Source: Anabaena subtropica FACHB-260 (lineage in GTDB: Bacteria; Cyanobacteriota; Cyanobacteriia; Cyanobacteriales; Nostocaceae). Taken from it: a stretch of DNA of 64,000 bases. A program made the translations under genes and the position numbers. Under the pieces are notes generated by a model that worked only from the letters and a program-made list of their open reading frames with translations, made no database searches and was not told the origin of the DNA. Shown one piece after another: positions 19,314 to 28,085 of the stretch. The stretch is taken from assembly GCF_014697105.1 (NCBI RefSeq), contig NZ_JACJRF010000007.1, forward strand, positions 124,001 to 188,000, in the 5' to 3' direction. Each line of letters starts with the position of its first letter. The stretch's first letter is position 1.

Positions 19314-19672
19314 GGCTCAATGCTCCGTATAGTTGGAAACTAATTTAATGGATAATAGGCAGTATAATTTCTGCAACTGTAGATACTTATCTACCAAGTG
19401 TGGAATTGTGAAAAATATAACGATAGATGGTATACAGTAGTTTTGAATCAAATGTTAAAATTATAACTTTGATTGAGTTTAAAAGTTATTTTGTCTAGAC
19501 TTGTTTATTAACGTAAGTGCTATAAGTTTAAAGGAATTTTCAAAAATAAAATTACTAATTTGTCTGGTGTAATTTTCGCCGACAGAGAATATTGAACAGG
19601 TACGGACACCCATCCCACAGGCCAATTTTTTATTTAGTTATTAATTTTTCTTAACGAATTTAAAGTATTTCT
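19314..19672. other. Divergent intergenic region between the DUF4157 gene and a cargo-like gene
   Basis: 359 AT-rich bases, no ORF. GTTAAAATTATAAC at 19454-19467 is one base off the palindrome at 9314-9327. TTTTGTCTA at 19489-19497 resembles one half of the TCGAC-N4-GTCTA sites of the structural operons, but the other half is missing. Promoters for both flanking genes must lie here. Confidence 0.4.
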
Positions 19673-20635
19673 ATGCCTAGAAGAGTGTACGCACAAAACA
19701 AAAATAAAAATAAAAAAACATGGAATTCCTCAAACACTCCAGATTGGGGAATGTTGCAGTCGCGTCCATTTGTTTTACAAGCACAAATGGCAAGAAATTT
19801 ACAGCAGCCAGATTTAAGAACTTCTCTCAGCCGTGCAGAACGTTACGGTCATCACATCGATCAAATTCAACCTGGATGTCTTGTAAATACAACTCCTGTG
19901 CAAATGCTATCCGCAGAAGAAGAGGAAAAAGATAAATTAAACCCGGATATAAATTTAAATATTAATCTAGTTGCCAGTGTTATAAATAGGCTCAAGAGTA
20001 ATCATCAAAATCAGCAGTCAGAAAAGGACCGTGCTGAAAACCAGAGAAATAGAACTAATAGTGAAGCAAAAACTTCAATATCAACAGATAAAGATAAGAA
20101 ACAAAGTTCACATGAACGTTTGACATCACCCCCAGCCATTAAATTATCAGGAACAGAAGCAACAGAAGAAGCAGAACCATTAGAGCCTCCCGACCCAGAA
20201 GTTGAGAGAATGTTGACAAAAAATCAGCAGACTCAAAAAGATTCAACATCTGCTCAAATCCCAGCACAAAAAAACCTGATTCCTCCTCCTTCTGCTTATG
20301 ACGATAAAAATGTTGCCAGAAAGAAATTAGGAGAACGTAATCAATATTTAGCCAAGAAAGAGGCGATGAATACCTTGAGTGATAGCAAATCCTTTGTGAC
20401 TATTCAACGTGCTGTGACCAAGGTTGATGGAGGCAAATCTGCTAAATCAGAAAATGGAAAGATGGAAGATAATAAGCAGCGAACTAAGTTGAAAAATGCC
20501 GCAGAAATGCTTCGAGAGCAAGTAATTGATGGTGATAAACAAGTACTAGAACAGGTAAGAGGGACATTTAATTTAGACCCTGATATTGTTGCTAAACAAG
20601 GTGGAGAACGTTTGATTTTACAAGAGGCGCAGTAG
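19673..20635 (+). CDS. Putative eCIS cargo protein, N-terminal tag plus disordered body
   Basis: 320 residues. The first ~75 residues match the tag of the other cargo-like genes: MPRRVY start, MLQSRPFVLQAQ, QPDLRTSLSRAERYGHHIDQI. The remainder is highly charged, rich in Lys, Glu, Asn and Gln, and probably disordered up to about residue 210. A short helical C-terminus follows (AEMLREQVIDGDKQVLEQVRG). No enzymatic motif was recognised. It could be a structural cargo, a chaperone/adaptor or a toxin of unknown type. The bases before the ATG (TATTTCTATGC) match those of the gene at 22544, showing that the duplication covers the start region. It ends 35 bases from the convergent gene. Confidence 0.65.
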   Translation: MPRRVYAQNKNKNKKTWNSSNTPDWGMLQSRPFVLQAQMARNLQQPDLRTSLSRAERYGHHIDQIQPGCLVNTTPVQMLSAEEEEKDKLNPDINLNINLVASVINRLKSNHQNQQSEKDRAENQRNRTNSEAKTSISTDKDKKQSSHERLTSPPAIKLSGTEATEEAEPLEPPDPEVERMLTKNQQTQKDSTSAQIPAQKNLIPPPSAYDDKNVARKKLGERNQYLAKKEAMNTLSDSKSFVTIQRAVTKVDGGKSAKSENGKMEDNKQRTKLKNAAEMLREQVIDGDKQVLEQVRGTFNLDPDIVAKQGGERLILQEAQ

Positions 20636-20670
20636 TTTGATCAGCAATTATTCTAATAATGTTTAGTTGA

Positions 20671-21663
20671 TCAACGTCGTTGGCGGTTTGCTGGTTTTGG
20701 ATTATTGGGCAATGAAGGCTTATCAGGTCTCACATCAGATTTTGGGTATTGACCTTTGACTGTCTGTAATTCTTCTTGGGCTACTGATTGTAAATGTTTT
20801 GCGTTTTCAGGCTGAATACGACCTTGGCGTGCTGCTTCAGCATACATTTCATTCATTCTCTCTACTGACCAACTTAAATCTCCAAATGGTACTACGCCTT
20901 GCTGAGTTGGTTTTACTGGTCTAGGATCATGGAGACTGGGTTCACCGAATACTGCACGCCTGCCAAAAGTGTGGCGCAAATCAAGTTCCATTGCTGCACC
21001 ATAATAGTCCTGCTGTGATTCCATCCGCCCAGCAAAAGGAACCATACCATGATGTGCGTGTAACAGATATGCTCGTTGATGTTCTACTTCCTTTCCAGAA
21101 TCAGTGGTATTCTTACGGCGGTGTAGCAATTTAGATATGGCGGCTGTGGGTAAGCGTCTTGACAACTTAGTCCCTGGACTAGTTTTACGTCCTTGTCCCA
21201 AAGGTTGATGTAAAGAATCTGGTGTCATGTGATCCACCTCTACAGATTGACCACTGGGTGTTAGTTTATGACGATTAAATTGTCCTGCATAAGTACCAGG
21301 ATAGCTACTGGGTTTATCAGGAAGGGAAAATGTGCCAGGGACAGGTCCTAATTTCTGCTTGGCTGCGGCATCAGCTTTTGGACTAGCCATTTGAATTATG
21401 GGACTATTATTACTGCCAAAAGCTTTTTTTTGCTGTACTACTGTCGTATCTACAAAATTAGTAGGGTGTGTCTGATTGAGGTGATGCCCGTATTTTTCTG
21501 CCTGCATCAAAGATGTTTTTAAATTCGGTTGGTTTAATTTAGTTTGTTTTGATTGCACCACAAATGGACGCGACTGAAATATTTCCCTACGCGAAGAAGC
21601 ATGGGAGAAAGCCGATGGATATTTCCTAGTATTTTTTGTTTCTGTATAGAGTCGGCTTGGCAT
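20671..21663 (-). CDS. Putative eCIS effector, tag plus DHMTP-type nuclease-like toxin domain
   Basis: 330 residues from the ATG at 21663, chosen because GAGGA lies 8 bases upstream and the protein then starts MPSRLY like its relatives; the frame itself opens 20 codons earlier. Residues ~1-80 are the shared tag (IFQSRPFVVQSK, QPNLKTSLMQAEKYGHH). The C-terminal half contains VEVDHMTPDS, TTDSG, LLHAHHGMV and WSVERMNEMYAEAARQG. This order resembles polymorphic-toxin domains with a vDHMPP motif followed by a TTGSS motif, thought to be nucleases. Seen: tag and motifs. Inferred: injected nuclease-like toxin. No immunity gene was recognised next to it. Confidence 0.65.
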   Translation of the reverse strand: MPSRLYTETKNTRKYPSAFSHASSRREIFQSRPFVVQSKQTKLNQPNLKTSLMQAEKYGHHLNQTHPTNFVDTTVVQQKKAFGSNNSPIIQMASPKADAAAKQKLGPVPGTFSLPDKPSSYPGTYAGQFNRHKLTPSGQSVEVDHMTPDSLHQPLGQGRKTSPGTKLSRRLPTAAISKLLHRRKNTTDSGKEVEHQRAYLLHAHHGMVPFAGRMESQQDYYGAAMELDLRHTFGRRAVFGEPSLHDPRPVKPTQQGVVPFGDLSWSVERMNEMYAEAARQGRIQPENAKHLQSVAQEELQTVKGQYPKSDVRPDKPSLPNNPKPANRQRR

Positions 21664-21776
21664 AGGAATATCCTCACTTGGACATAAAAAAGTTAATTTA
21701 TTTAGATTCAGAGACTGTTGCAAAATAAGGTGATGAGTATTTTATTTTACAAAATATAAATAATTAACAGAAATAG

Positions 21777-22544
21777 TTAATCTTCTCGCCTCCCGTGTTT
21801 CCATTTCTTAGTTGATTTTCCAAGGGTATAGTCCTTATCCATCACTATTGGGAAATCGCTAATAGCATCATTGCAATCATTACAGCGACCTTTGCTTACA
21901 CCAAGCAGCACAGATAGTGCTAAGTCATCAGTATTTTCAAAATCGCCAGCAAAGGCATTATAAACTGCAAATGGATCTGCGTGTTGTCCGCTATCCAGGT
22001 TAGTTACAATCTGGGGTTCTTGTAAACCTCTTTCACTGAACTGTTCCTTTAAATCATTAACTGTTTTATTATTACCGCGCTGTTGAGATATGGTAGGTAC
22101 GCCGAAGCCTGTATGCGTAATAGGGATACCCACCGCAGTTGTAGAATGTCTGGCATACTTTGGAGTTCGATTTTCGTTGTGTGCTTTTTCCGCCATTTGA
22201 TCTAGACTCCAGGTAGGATAATCTATTCTTCTGTTTTTTCTCTTATCAGGATTTGCTGCTTGTATTGGTTCTATGGATGATGTCTTATTTTCCGGTATTT
22301 CCCTGGCACACTTTTGCTGAATTACTTCCGGGTTGGAAACGTTTGTAAATACTATTTGACCGAGGTTATGTCCATATTTTTTTGCCTGCATCAAAGATGT
22401 CTTCAAGTCAGGTTGATTACTCATAGACTCTTTCGACTGCACCACAAAAGAGCGCGACTCAAACATTCCCTGATTTGGATTAGTTGAGAAAGCAGATGTT
22501 TCTTTTTGTAATTTCTTATTTGGGGTGTTGAGCCGGCTTTGCAT
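21777..22544 (-). CDS. Putative eCIS effector, tag plus deaminase-like domain
   Basis: 255 residues from the ATG at 22544 (AGGG 8 bases upstream, MQSRLNTPNKK alignable with relatives); an open frame runs 27 codons further upstream but lacks the family pattern. Residues ~1-75 are the tag (MFESRSFVVQSK, QPDLKTSLMQAKKYGHN). In the C-terminal half, GQHADPFAVYNAFAG and, about 30 residues later, GRCNDCNDAI have the H-A-[DE]...C-x-x-C layout of the zinc site of deaminase-fold toxins. HAD replaces the usual HAE, which would change the catalytic acid from Glu to Asp. Inferred: nucleic-acid or nucleotide deaminase toxin. The fold needs structural confirmation. Confidence 0.6.
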   Translation of the reverse strand: MQSRLNTPNKKLQKETSAFSTNPNQGMFESRSFVVQSKESMSNQPDLKTSLMQAKKYGHNLGQIVFTNVSNPEVIQQKCAREIPENKTSSIEPIQAANPDKRKNRRIDYPTWSLDQMAEKAHNENRTPKYARHSTTAVGIPITHTGFGVPTISQQRGNNKTVNDLKEQFSERGLQEPQIVTNLDSGQHADPFAVYNAFAGDFENTDDLALSVLLGVSKGRCNDCNDAISDFPIVMDKDYTLGKSTKKWKHGRRED

Positions 22545-22689
22545 AGAAATACCCTGAATAGCAGTGGATACTTTAGATTTTTTGTTTTTTAGTACCTTGC
22601 TTACCAGAAAGGTTTTGTGCATCAAATGGCCGTTTAGAAGAGTTTATGCCTGCAAGATACATATACAACAGGATATATTAGATTATTTT

Positions 22690-23661
22690 CTAATTTTTAA
22701 GTCTCTTATTTCTGCCTTCCACCTTCTGTGCCAATTCTTGTTTTAATTTAGAATATTCATCCATTCTTAGACCAATTCTACGGACATATTGACTAGGTAT
22801 CTTTCCCTCTACTAGTACTTCTTGGTCTCTATGTGTATTGGCAAGAGCTTGCAACCTATTTGTTAATGGTTTTTGCTTGTTTTTACTTAATTTTTGCCCT
22901 TGTACATAACTATCAATGTCTTTATGTGGTATGACACCTTCTACTTTATGCTTAGTCCGTTTGTGTATATCCTCTTGAATATGTTTTTGAATTTGAGAAT
23001 TATCATGAACTTTAACACCTAATTTATCTGCATCTTTTTTTAAAGTATCTAAATTGACTTCTACTTCGTACTTTCCATAAGGTTTTGCACCTTTGTGTTC
23101 GCCAGGAGAGAAAGATGTAAATGGACTTTTCGCTTTTTGGTCTATACCTCCTTGTATATGGTCGTAAATACTTGCATTTCCTGTTAAATTGGCTGGTATA
23201 ATGCTTCCTCTATCATTTTCTTCCATAGATATGTAGGATTTCTTATTTGTTTTGCCATTTTTCTGAAACTGATGTTCAGTTAAAAAATCGTCTTCTCGTC
23301 TTAATGTTTTGGGCTTTGTCAATTGAACTGGTGCTTTGATGGCTGCCATTGGTACTGGCTCAACTAAAACATCTGTAGAATGACCATATTGCTCTGCCCG
23401 CTTGTCAGATGCCATGAGATTAGGCTGCTGCTGTATTACTGTTGAAGCTGAACAGCCTGTAGGCGGTATTTTACTGATGTGATGCCCATAACGTTCAGCC
23501 TGTACTAATGATGTCTTAATATCAGGTTGTTGTGAATTTTTTTCCCTTTGTGCCTGCACCACAAACGATCGCGGCTCAAACATTCCCTGAGTTGAAGCGC
23601 TTGATGAATCTAGAGTTTCTTTTCTGGCAGTACGATTGGGAATGCGGGGGCGGCTAATCAT
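22690..23661 (-). CDS. Putative eCIS effector, tag plus ADP-ribosyltransferase-like domain
   Basis: 323 residues. The ATG at 23661 is preceded by AGG at 8 bases. Residues ~1-75 are the shared tag (MFEPRSFVVQAQ, QPDIKTSLVQAERYGHHISKI); a second partial copy (RAEQYGHS) occurs near residue 85-95. The C-terminal part shows SIYDHIQGG, SPFTSFSPGEHKGAKPYG, then DQEVLVEGKIPSQYV. This order resembles the R/H...STS...QxE scheme of ADP-ribosyltransferase toxins, where the TSF strand and the EVL strand carry active-site residues. The first-strand Arg is not evident, so the assignment is tentative. It is the first gene after the ATPase gene and is probably read through from the structural operon. Confidence 0.6.
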   Translation of the reverse strand: MISRPRIPNRTARKETLDSSSASTQGMFEPRSFVVQAQREKNSQQPDIKTSLVQAERYGHHISKIPPTGCSASTVIQQQPNLMASDKRAEQYGHSTDVLVEPVPMAAIKAPVQLTKPKTLRREDDFLTEHQFQKNGKTNKKSYISMEENDRGSIIPANLTGNASIYDHIQGGIDQKAKSPFTSFSPGEHKGAKPYGKYEVEVNLDTLKKDADKLGVKVHDNSQIQKHIQEDIHKRTKHKVEGVIPHKDIDSYVQGQKLSKNKQKPLTNRLQALANTHRDQEVLVEGKIPSQYVRRIGLRMDEYSKLKQELAQKVEGRNKRLKN

Positions 23662-23754
23662 AGGACTACCTTGATTGGAGTTAAAAAATAATCTTTTATT
23701 TCCACATTAAACGGAAGCTACATAACTCAAATTATCTATTAAAATGCACACCAT

Positions 23755-25758
23755 CTACTCAACCCAGCCTTTAATCTCAGTATCCGTAAGTGTGCGTTCT
23801 AACTTGATATACTCACTCTTAGCTGCTTGCAAGAGATGCTGCATCATCACCACTTCCCCGGCATCAGCCGCCAAAAACGCTGCATTTAAGGCAATACTGC
23901 GAATATTTCCACCCGCAACATTCAACTGTCCCAACTTCTGCGGCTCTAAACCTTGTGTGGGTGTTGCTTTGGGGAAAATCCGGCGCCAAATTTCTGCTCG
24001 TTGAATAGAGTCTGGGAACGGGAACTGGACAACAAAGCGGATACGGCGCAGAAAAGCTTGATCTAAGGAACTCTTTAAGTTAGTTGTCAGTACCGAAAGT
24101 CCGCGATAACTTTCCATGCGTTGCAATAGATAACTGACCTCCACATTGGCATGGCGGTCATGGGAATCTTTGACTTCGGTACGCTTACCAAATAAAGCAT
24201 CGGCTTCATCAAATAGTAATATTACTCCCCCCAATTCTGCGGCATCAAATACCCGTCCTAGATTCTTTTCTGTCTCCCCGATATACTTACTCACCACCGC
24301 ACTTAAATCAATACGGTATAAATCTAGGCGTAACTCCTGGGCTAACACTTCTGCTGCCATTGTCTTACCCGTACCGCTTAAACCAGCAAATAAAGCACTA
24401 ATACCTAGTCCTCGGTTACTTTTGCTGCCAAAACCCCAGAGGTCGTAGACTTTAGCCCGTTGCTTGACATGGGTGGCAACATCTCTCAAAACTTGAATTT
24501 GCGCCTCTGGTAAAACTAAATCTCCCCAGTCAGCGATGGAATCGATTCTTTGTGCTAAATCATCCAATTTGGGGCGGGCTTGGGCGCGGCAACTATCCCA
24601 AAGAAGATCATGAAATTTGGCTTCTATTTGAGTTTCCTGTACTTGTTGCCATTGAACGCGGACTTGGGAACAAGCAGCCTGAATTACGGGTACACTGAGG
24701 TTAAATTGTGAGACTAAATGATCAATCTGAACATTCATCGATTCGGTAGTGGTTCCCAAAGCTGTCTCCCAAAGAGTGTACTGTTCTTTGGTTGTCGGGC
24801 GTTCAATATCAAAAACTAACAGGGGTCGTAAACGCGATCGCTTGCGTTCTATAGTAGCAATAATTACAGGAGAACGGAGGAATTCGCACAGGTAGGTAAT
24901 GGCTCCTTCTCTGGCGGTGTCTGCTGTCTCCAAGTCATCACAATCAATCAACAGCACGCTACTTGTTAATGCCACTTCCCGTTCCCAAAGTAGCTTAAAC
25001 TTATTTAAATCTGCGGGGTTTGTGGGTATGTTGTGGGCAGCAATTGTATATAGGTTCAACCCTAAGTACTGGCAAGCTACAGCAGCTATTGGTCGTTTAC
25101 TAGCTACTTCATTCCCACATAGTTGTAGTATTGGTAACTTTAAAAAATCATGGATTTCCACCCACCAAGCAGCAACCATTTTTTCCATTAACTGCCATTG
25201 AGATGTTACCAATTTATCTGTAACTGCCACAGGTTCTACTATGCCTAACAGACGTTCATCAAGATGCTGCACACCATTTAAATAATGCAAGATGCGCTCA
25301 TCTATTCGTAGTGGGCTGGTCATGAGTTCACTACCGGAACCGACTTCAATTAACCGCCACCGCCGCAGAGAACCGGCAGGAGTAAAGGCACTCCAATGCA
25401 GACCGTCTAGCAATGTCATCGCCAAGCCAAAGGTGGCATAAGTGCGTTGTTCATTTCCACAAGCCGCAGCACAAAGCACGCCAAAACTGGCATCTAGTTC
25501 TACACCTGCACACAGCAATAGTAGATTGCTTTCAAATTCACTTAACTGAAAAATGGTGCAAAGCCGTTCTAAGCGGTTTGCTTCAGGAGATGAATCTAAA
25601 CTTTCTAATGGATTTTCGGAAGTTGGGATTTCTTCATCGATAAAATCCTCCAGTAAACTTGGGTCGGCGTGTTGCAACAAAGTCTTGCGGATTTTAGCGA
25701 TCGCTGTGATTAAATAGGTAAGATTGTTAGCCTCACCATTGTTAGTTGTTGCGTTCAT
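23755..25758 (-). CDS. cis15: eCIS AAA+ ATPase (Cis15-like)
   Basis: 667 residues with one canonical AAA+ module in the C-terminal third: Walker A GLSGTGKT (about 450-460), Walker B ILLFDEADALFGKR (about 510-522), a sensor/arginine region (LLQRMESYRG, LTTNLKSSLDQAFLRRIRF). The N-terminal ~400 residues are a less conserved domain with a degenerate ATPase-like segment (VLLIDCDDLETAD). Known: every eCIS and PVC/Afp cluster has such an ATPase, thought to help assembly or cargo loading. Only 3 bases separate it from the DUF4159 gene upstream, implying coupled translation. Confidence 0.92.
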   Translation of the reverse strand: MNATTNNGEANNLTYLITAIAKIRKTLLQHADPSLLEDFIDEEIPTSENPLESLDSSPEANRLERLCTIFQLSEFESNLLLLCAGVELDASFGVLCAAACGNEQRTYATFGLAMTLLDGLHWSAFTPAGSLRRWRLIEVGSGSELMTSPLRIDERILHYLNGVQHLDERLLGIVEPVAVTDKLVTSQWQLMEKMVAAWWVEIHDFLKLPILQLCGNEVASKRPIAAVACQYLGLNLYTIAAHNIPTNPADLNKFKLLWEREVALTSSVLLIDCDDLETADTAREGAITYLCEFLRSPVIIATIERKRSRLRPLLVFDIERPTTKEQYTLWETALGTTTESMNVQIDHLVSQFNLSVPVIQAACSQVRVQWQQVQETQIEAKFHDLLWDSCRAQARPKLDDLAQRIDSIADWGDLVLPEAQIQVLRDVATHVKQRAKVYDLWGFGSKSNRGLGISALFAGLSGTGKTMAAEVLAQELRLDLYRIDLSAVVSKYIGETEKNLGRVFDAAELGGVILLFDEADALFGKRTEVKDSHDRHANVEVSYLLQRMESYRGLSVLTTNLKSSLDQAFLRRIRFVVQFPFPDSIQRAEIWRRIFPKATPTQGLEPQKLGQLNVAGGNIRSIALNAAFLAADAGEVVMMQHLLQAAKSEYIKLERTLTDTEIKGWVE

Positions 25759-25761
25759 GGT

Positions 25762-26961
25762 TTACCACTGCCCAGTGTTATCCTCTTGTTGCAAACCGAT
25801 TAACTGTCTTCTTCTCCACGCAAAGGAAAGAATATTAATTCCTAATTCTTGGGCTGTACGAATCACTAGTCTGGGTAAGGTTAGTTCTCTATCTAATCCC
25901 CAAGCTGTTGCTAAATCTCCAATTATTAAAATAATTCCTCCACCAGTTAATATTTCTATTTGTCGTTGATTAACTATTGGTAAGGCAGCAAATAGAAAAG
26001 GTCTTGTTCTTAAAGGATGGTCACGGCGTAACTCTCCTAAAGGTTTTAAGGGATTTTCTAACTGTTCTGCTAAAGCACGAGTACTATCTATTAATCCATT
26101 AGCGTCTGCTGGGGCATCAACTAAAAGTATTCCTCCAGTATTTAAATATTTTTTCAAATAATCAAGTTCGAGACTATTTAAAGATAATGCCTGCTGTCCA
26201 GTCAGATAAAGTAAATCATATTCTTGAATATTTTCGGCTAAACTAACCTGTCCTGGTTCATCATTACCGCGCAAATAAAGGTATAAAGGTTCTACCGATT
26301 GCAACAAATAGGAAAGATTGAAAAAATTCCGGGCGCATTCGGCATCGCTATGATTTACTTGCGCTATCCTCACAATTGCTTGGGGGCGTGCTTGTGCCTG
26401 ACGACGATAACGTAAATCTATATTGTTATAACCAGGAAAAAAAACATCAGCAGGTTGGGCAATTGTTTTCTGTCCTGGTTGTAGAAGAATGCGGCAAATT
26501 TCTATTTCTGAGATATTAGGTGTAGAGTTCCTTTGGTCAAACCGATAAGCTTCTTGAACGATATCTCTTTGCTGTGTACGTCGCAATTCATCTGGGTCTA
26601 TATAGCTCACTACTAAATAGACCATAATTGGCTCAGAACTGGCTACTTCTAAATCAATGGGAAAATCATAAGCTGTGGGTACAACAATGAGATTTCCAGC
26701 TAAATCAATAGCAATTCCTGGCTGAATTTGTACCCAGCGCCCATCTCTATATTTGGCTTCAACTTTACTGGGTGCAGGAATATCTCTAACGCCTAAACCG
26801 CAAACAATTCCTGGTTGATTTAAACATTGATAATGGGTATTTTGCCGCAACCGATGGTAATCATGGGCCTTACTCCAGCGTTCAGCATTTATTAATAAGC
26901 CATCGGAGGCTTGTAGGCGTTCAAATGGTTTAATTTCTGGTGGGGGGAATGGGTGGGACAT
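25762..26961 (-). CDS. DUF4159-containing eCIS protein
   Basis: 399 residues. The C-terminal ~190 residues match DUF4159, a GATase-like fold: YDLLYLTGQQALSL, LKKYLNTGGILLVDAPAD, and LTGGGIILIIGDLATAWG. The N-terminal ~190 residues, starting with RLQASDGLLINAERW and containing WVQIQPGIAIDLAGNLIVV, look like a beta-rich fibre or head-binding domain. Known: DUF4159 proteins are membrane-associated in other contexts; a gene at this position between the baseplate and ATPase genes is usually the tail-fibre (Cis13) slot. Inferred: surface or fibre component of this cyanobacterial type. It overlaps nothing and is tightly coupled to the ATPase gene. Confidence 0.7.
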   Translation of the reverse strand: MSHPFPPPEIKPFERLQASDGLLINAERWSKAHDYHRLRQNTHYQCLNQPGIVCGLGVRDIPAPSKVEAKYRDGRWVQIQPGIAIDLAGNLIVVPTAYDFPIDLEVASSEPIMVYLVVSYIDPDELRRTQQRDIVQEAYRFDQRNSTPNISEIEICRILLQPGQKTIAQPADVFFPGYNNIDLRYRRQAQARPQAIVRIAQVNHSDAECARNFFNLSYLLQSVEPLYLYLRGNDEPGQVSLAENIQEYDLLYLTGQQALSLNSLELDYLKKYLNTGGILLVDAPADANGLIDSTRALAEQLENPLKPLGELRRDHPLRTRPFLFAALPIVNQRQIEILTGGGIILIIGDLATAWGLDRELTLPRLVIRTAQELGINILSFAWRRRQLIGLQQEDNTGQW

Positions 26962-27006
26962 TATTTTTTGTAAGAGAAATTTATAATTCGTAATTTGGGC
27001 TAGGTT

Positions 27007-28038
27007 TTAGCTGTGAGGATTTTCTATAGTTAATTCATAAGTACAAAAGGCTGGTTTTTCTTGTTCTATGATGCGTCTAATTAATTGCTCGTGTATGGTA
27101 TTAGGAACTTCTGGTCGTAAGCGCACGACGAAGTGGTATGCTTTTCCACCTGCTAGGACTGCATTGCCTAGTTCAGCTTCACCGATGATAAAACTTTTGC
27201 CAAAAGGTTCTGTGATACTGATGTGTTTATCTGCTTCGTTGGGTAAATTTTCGTCTAAAGGTAATCCTGTATAAAGATGTAAATAAAGACGTAATCCTTT
27301 ACGGGTTCCTCGCCAGCGATAGAGTTCTACTGCACGGCGAATTAAACGACGCTGTTGGTTTAAATCCCACCCAGAATCTATTGGCCAAGCTACCCAATGA
27401 GCTAAGAATGGTAATAGGGCTTGTGGTGCTGTTAAGGGGTCTAGGTTAGCCCACATGATATTGAAACTGTCTACGACTGGTTGATAGGTCTGCTCAAATA
27501 TTTTCATGAAGCGACCAATAAAGTCTACTTCTCGATAGAGGATGGGCAGAAATTCCATGTAAACAGACCAAGGGCGGATATATAAGCCAAATGGGTCGCT
27601 TTTCTCAATGTGTTCGTCGTCTGTACCTGGGTCTAGATGTATGACAATAAAGTTGTGGTAGTTAAGAGTTAATTTATCTTTTTTTCCTGGGGCGATCGCT
27701 TGCTGATCTTCAAAAAATGTTACAGGTATTTGGAAATAAACCACGGCCTGCATCTGTTCTCCAGGGGCAATTTCGTTACCTTCTGTCCCAATTCGATACC
27801 ATTCAGCCGGAAAATCTCCTTCAACTCTCAAATTCAACCGCAAGGGACGTTGTTGCAAATTTTTGATCTGCACTACCATCTCGCTTGGCTGCCCAGGATG
27901 TAATAGTAAACTGTGTCCAGTGACATTTACGCCTTCCGCCATTGTAAATGCTGCCAAACCTGCTTCTGGTACTGCCTCCGGTATTTGCATGGGAGTTAAA
28001 TCAATTTTGACAGCAGGGGTAGAACGACTTTGAACCAT
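27007..28038 (-). CDS. cis12: Baseplate protein, tail protein I type (Cis12-like), with N-terminal Ig-like domain
   Basis: 343 residues. Residues ~165-343 are a phage tail protein I (P2 I-like) domain: EFLPILYREVDFIGRF, PFLAHWVAWPIDSGW, RRAVELYRWRGTRKGL. Known: this wedge protein completes the baseplate with the gp6/J-like protein. The unusual part is residues ~35-150, an Ig-like beta domain (HPGQPSEMVVQIKNLQQRPLR, then AEWYRI) like the N-terminal domains of the membrane proteins at 9501 and 11794. This would place Ig-like domains around the baseplate rim facing the membrane (inference). Position directly after the gp6/J-like gene is typical. Confidence 0.85.
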   Translation of the reverse strand: MVQSRSTPAVKIDLTPMQIPEAVPEAGLAAFTMAEGVNVTGHSLLLHPGQPSEMVVQIKNLQQRPLRLNLRVEGDFPAEWYRIGTEGNEIAPGEQMQAVVYFQIPVTFFEDQQAIAPGKKDKLTLNYHNFIVIHLDPGTDDEHIEKSDPFGLYIRPWSVYMEFLPILYREVDFIGRFMKIFEQTYQPVVDSFNIMWANLDPLTAPQALLPFLAHWVAWPIDSGWDLNQQRRLIRRAVELYRWRGTRKGLRLYLHLYTGLPLDENLPNEADKHISITEPFGKSFIIGEAELGNAVLAGGKAYHFVVRLRPEVPNTIHEQLIRRIIEQEKPAFCTYELTIENPHS

Positions 28039-28085
28039 AGCACGATACCTTTTTTAAGTAAGAGCCAGGGGAGAACCCTCCCTTT

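Noticed and set aside
19489-19500. Third copy of the eCIS operon site before the cargo genes (TTTTGTCTAGAC)
   Set aside because: Only one half-site matches; the TCGAC half and the 34-bp partner are missing.
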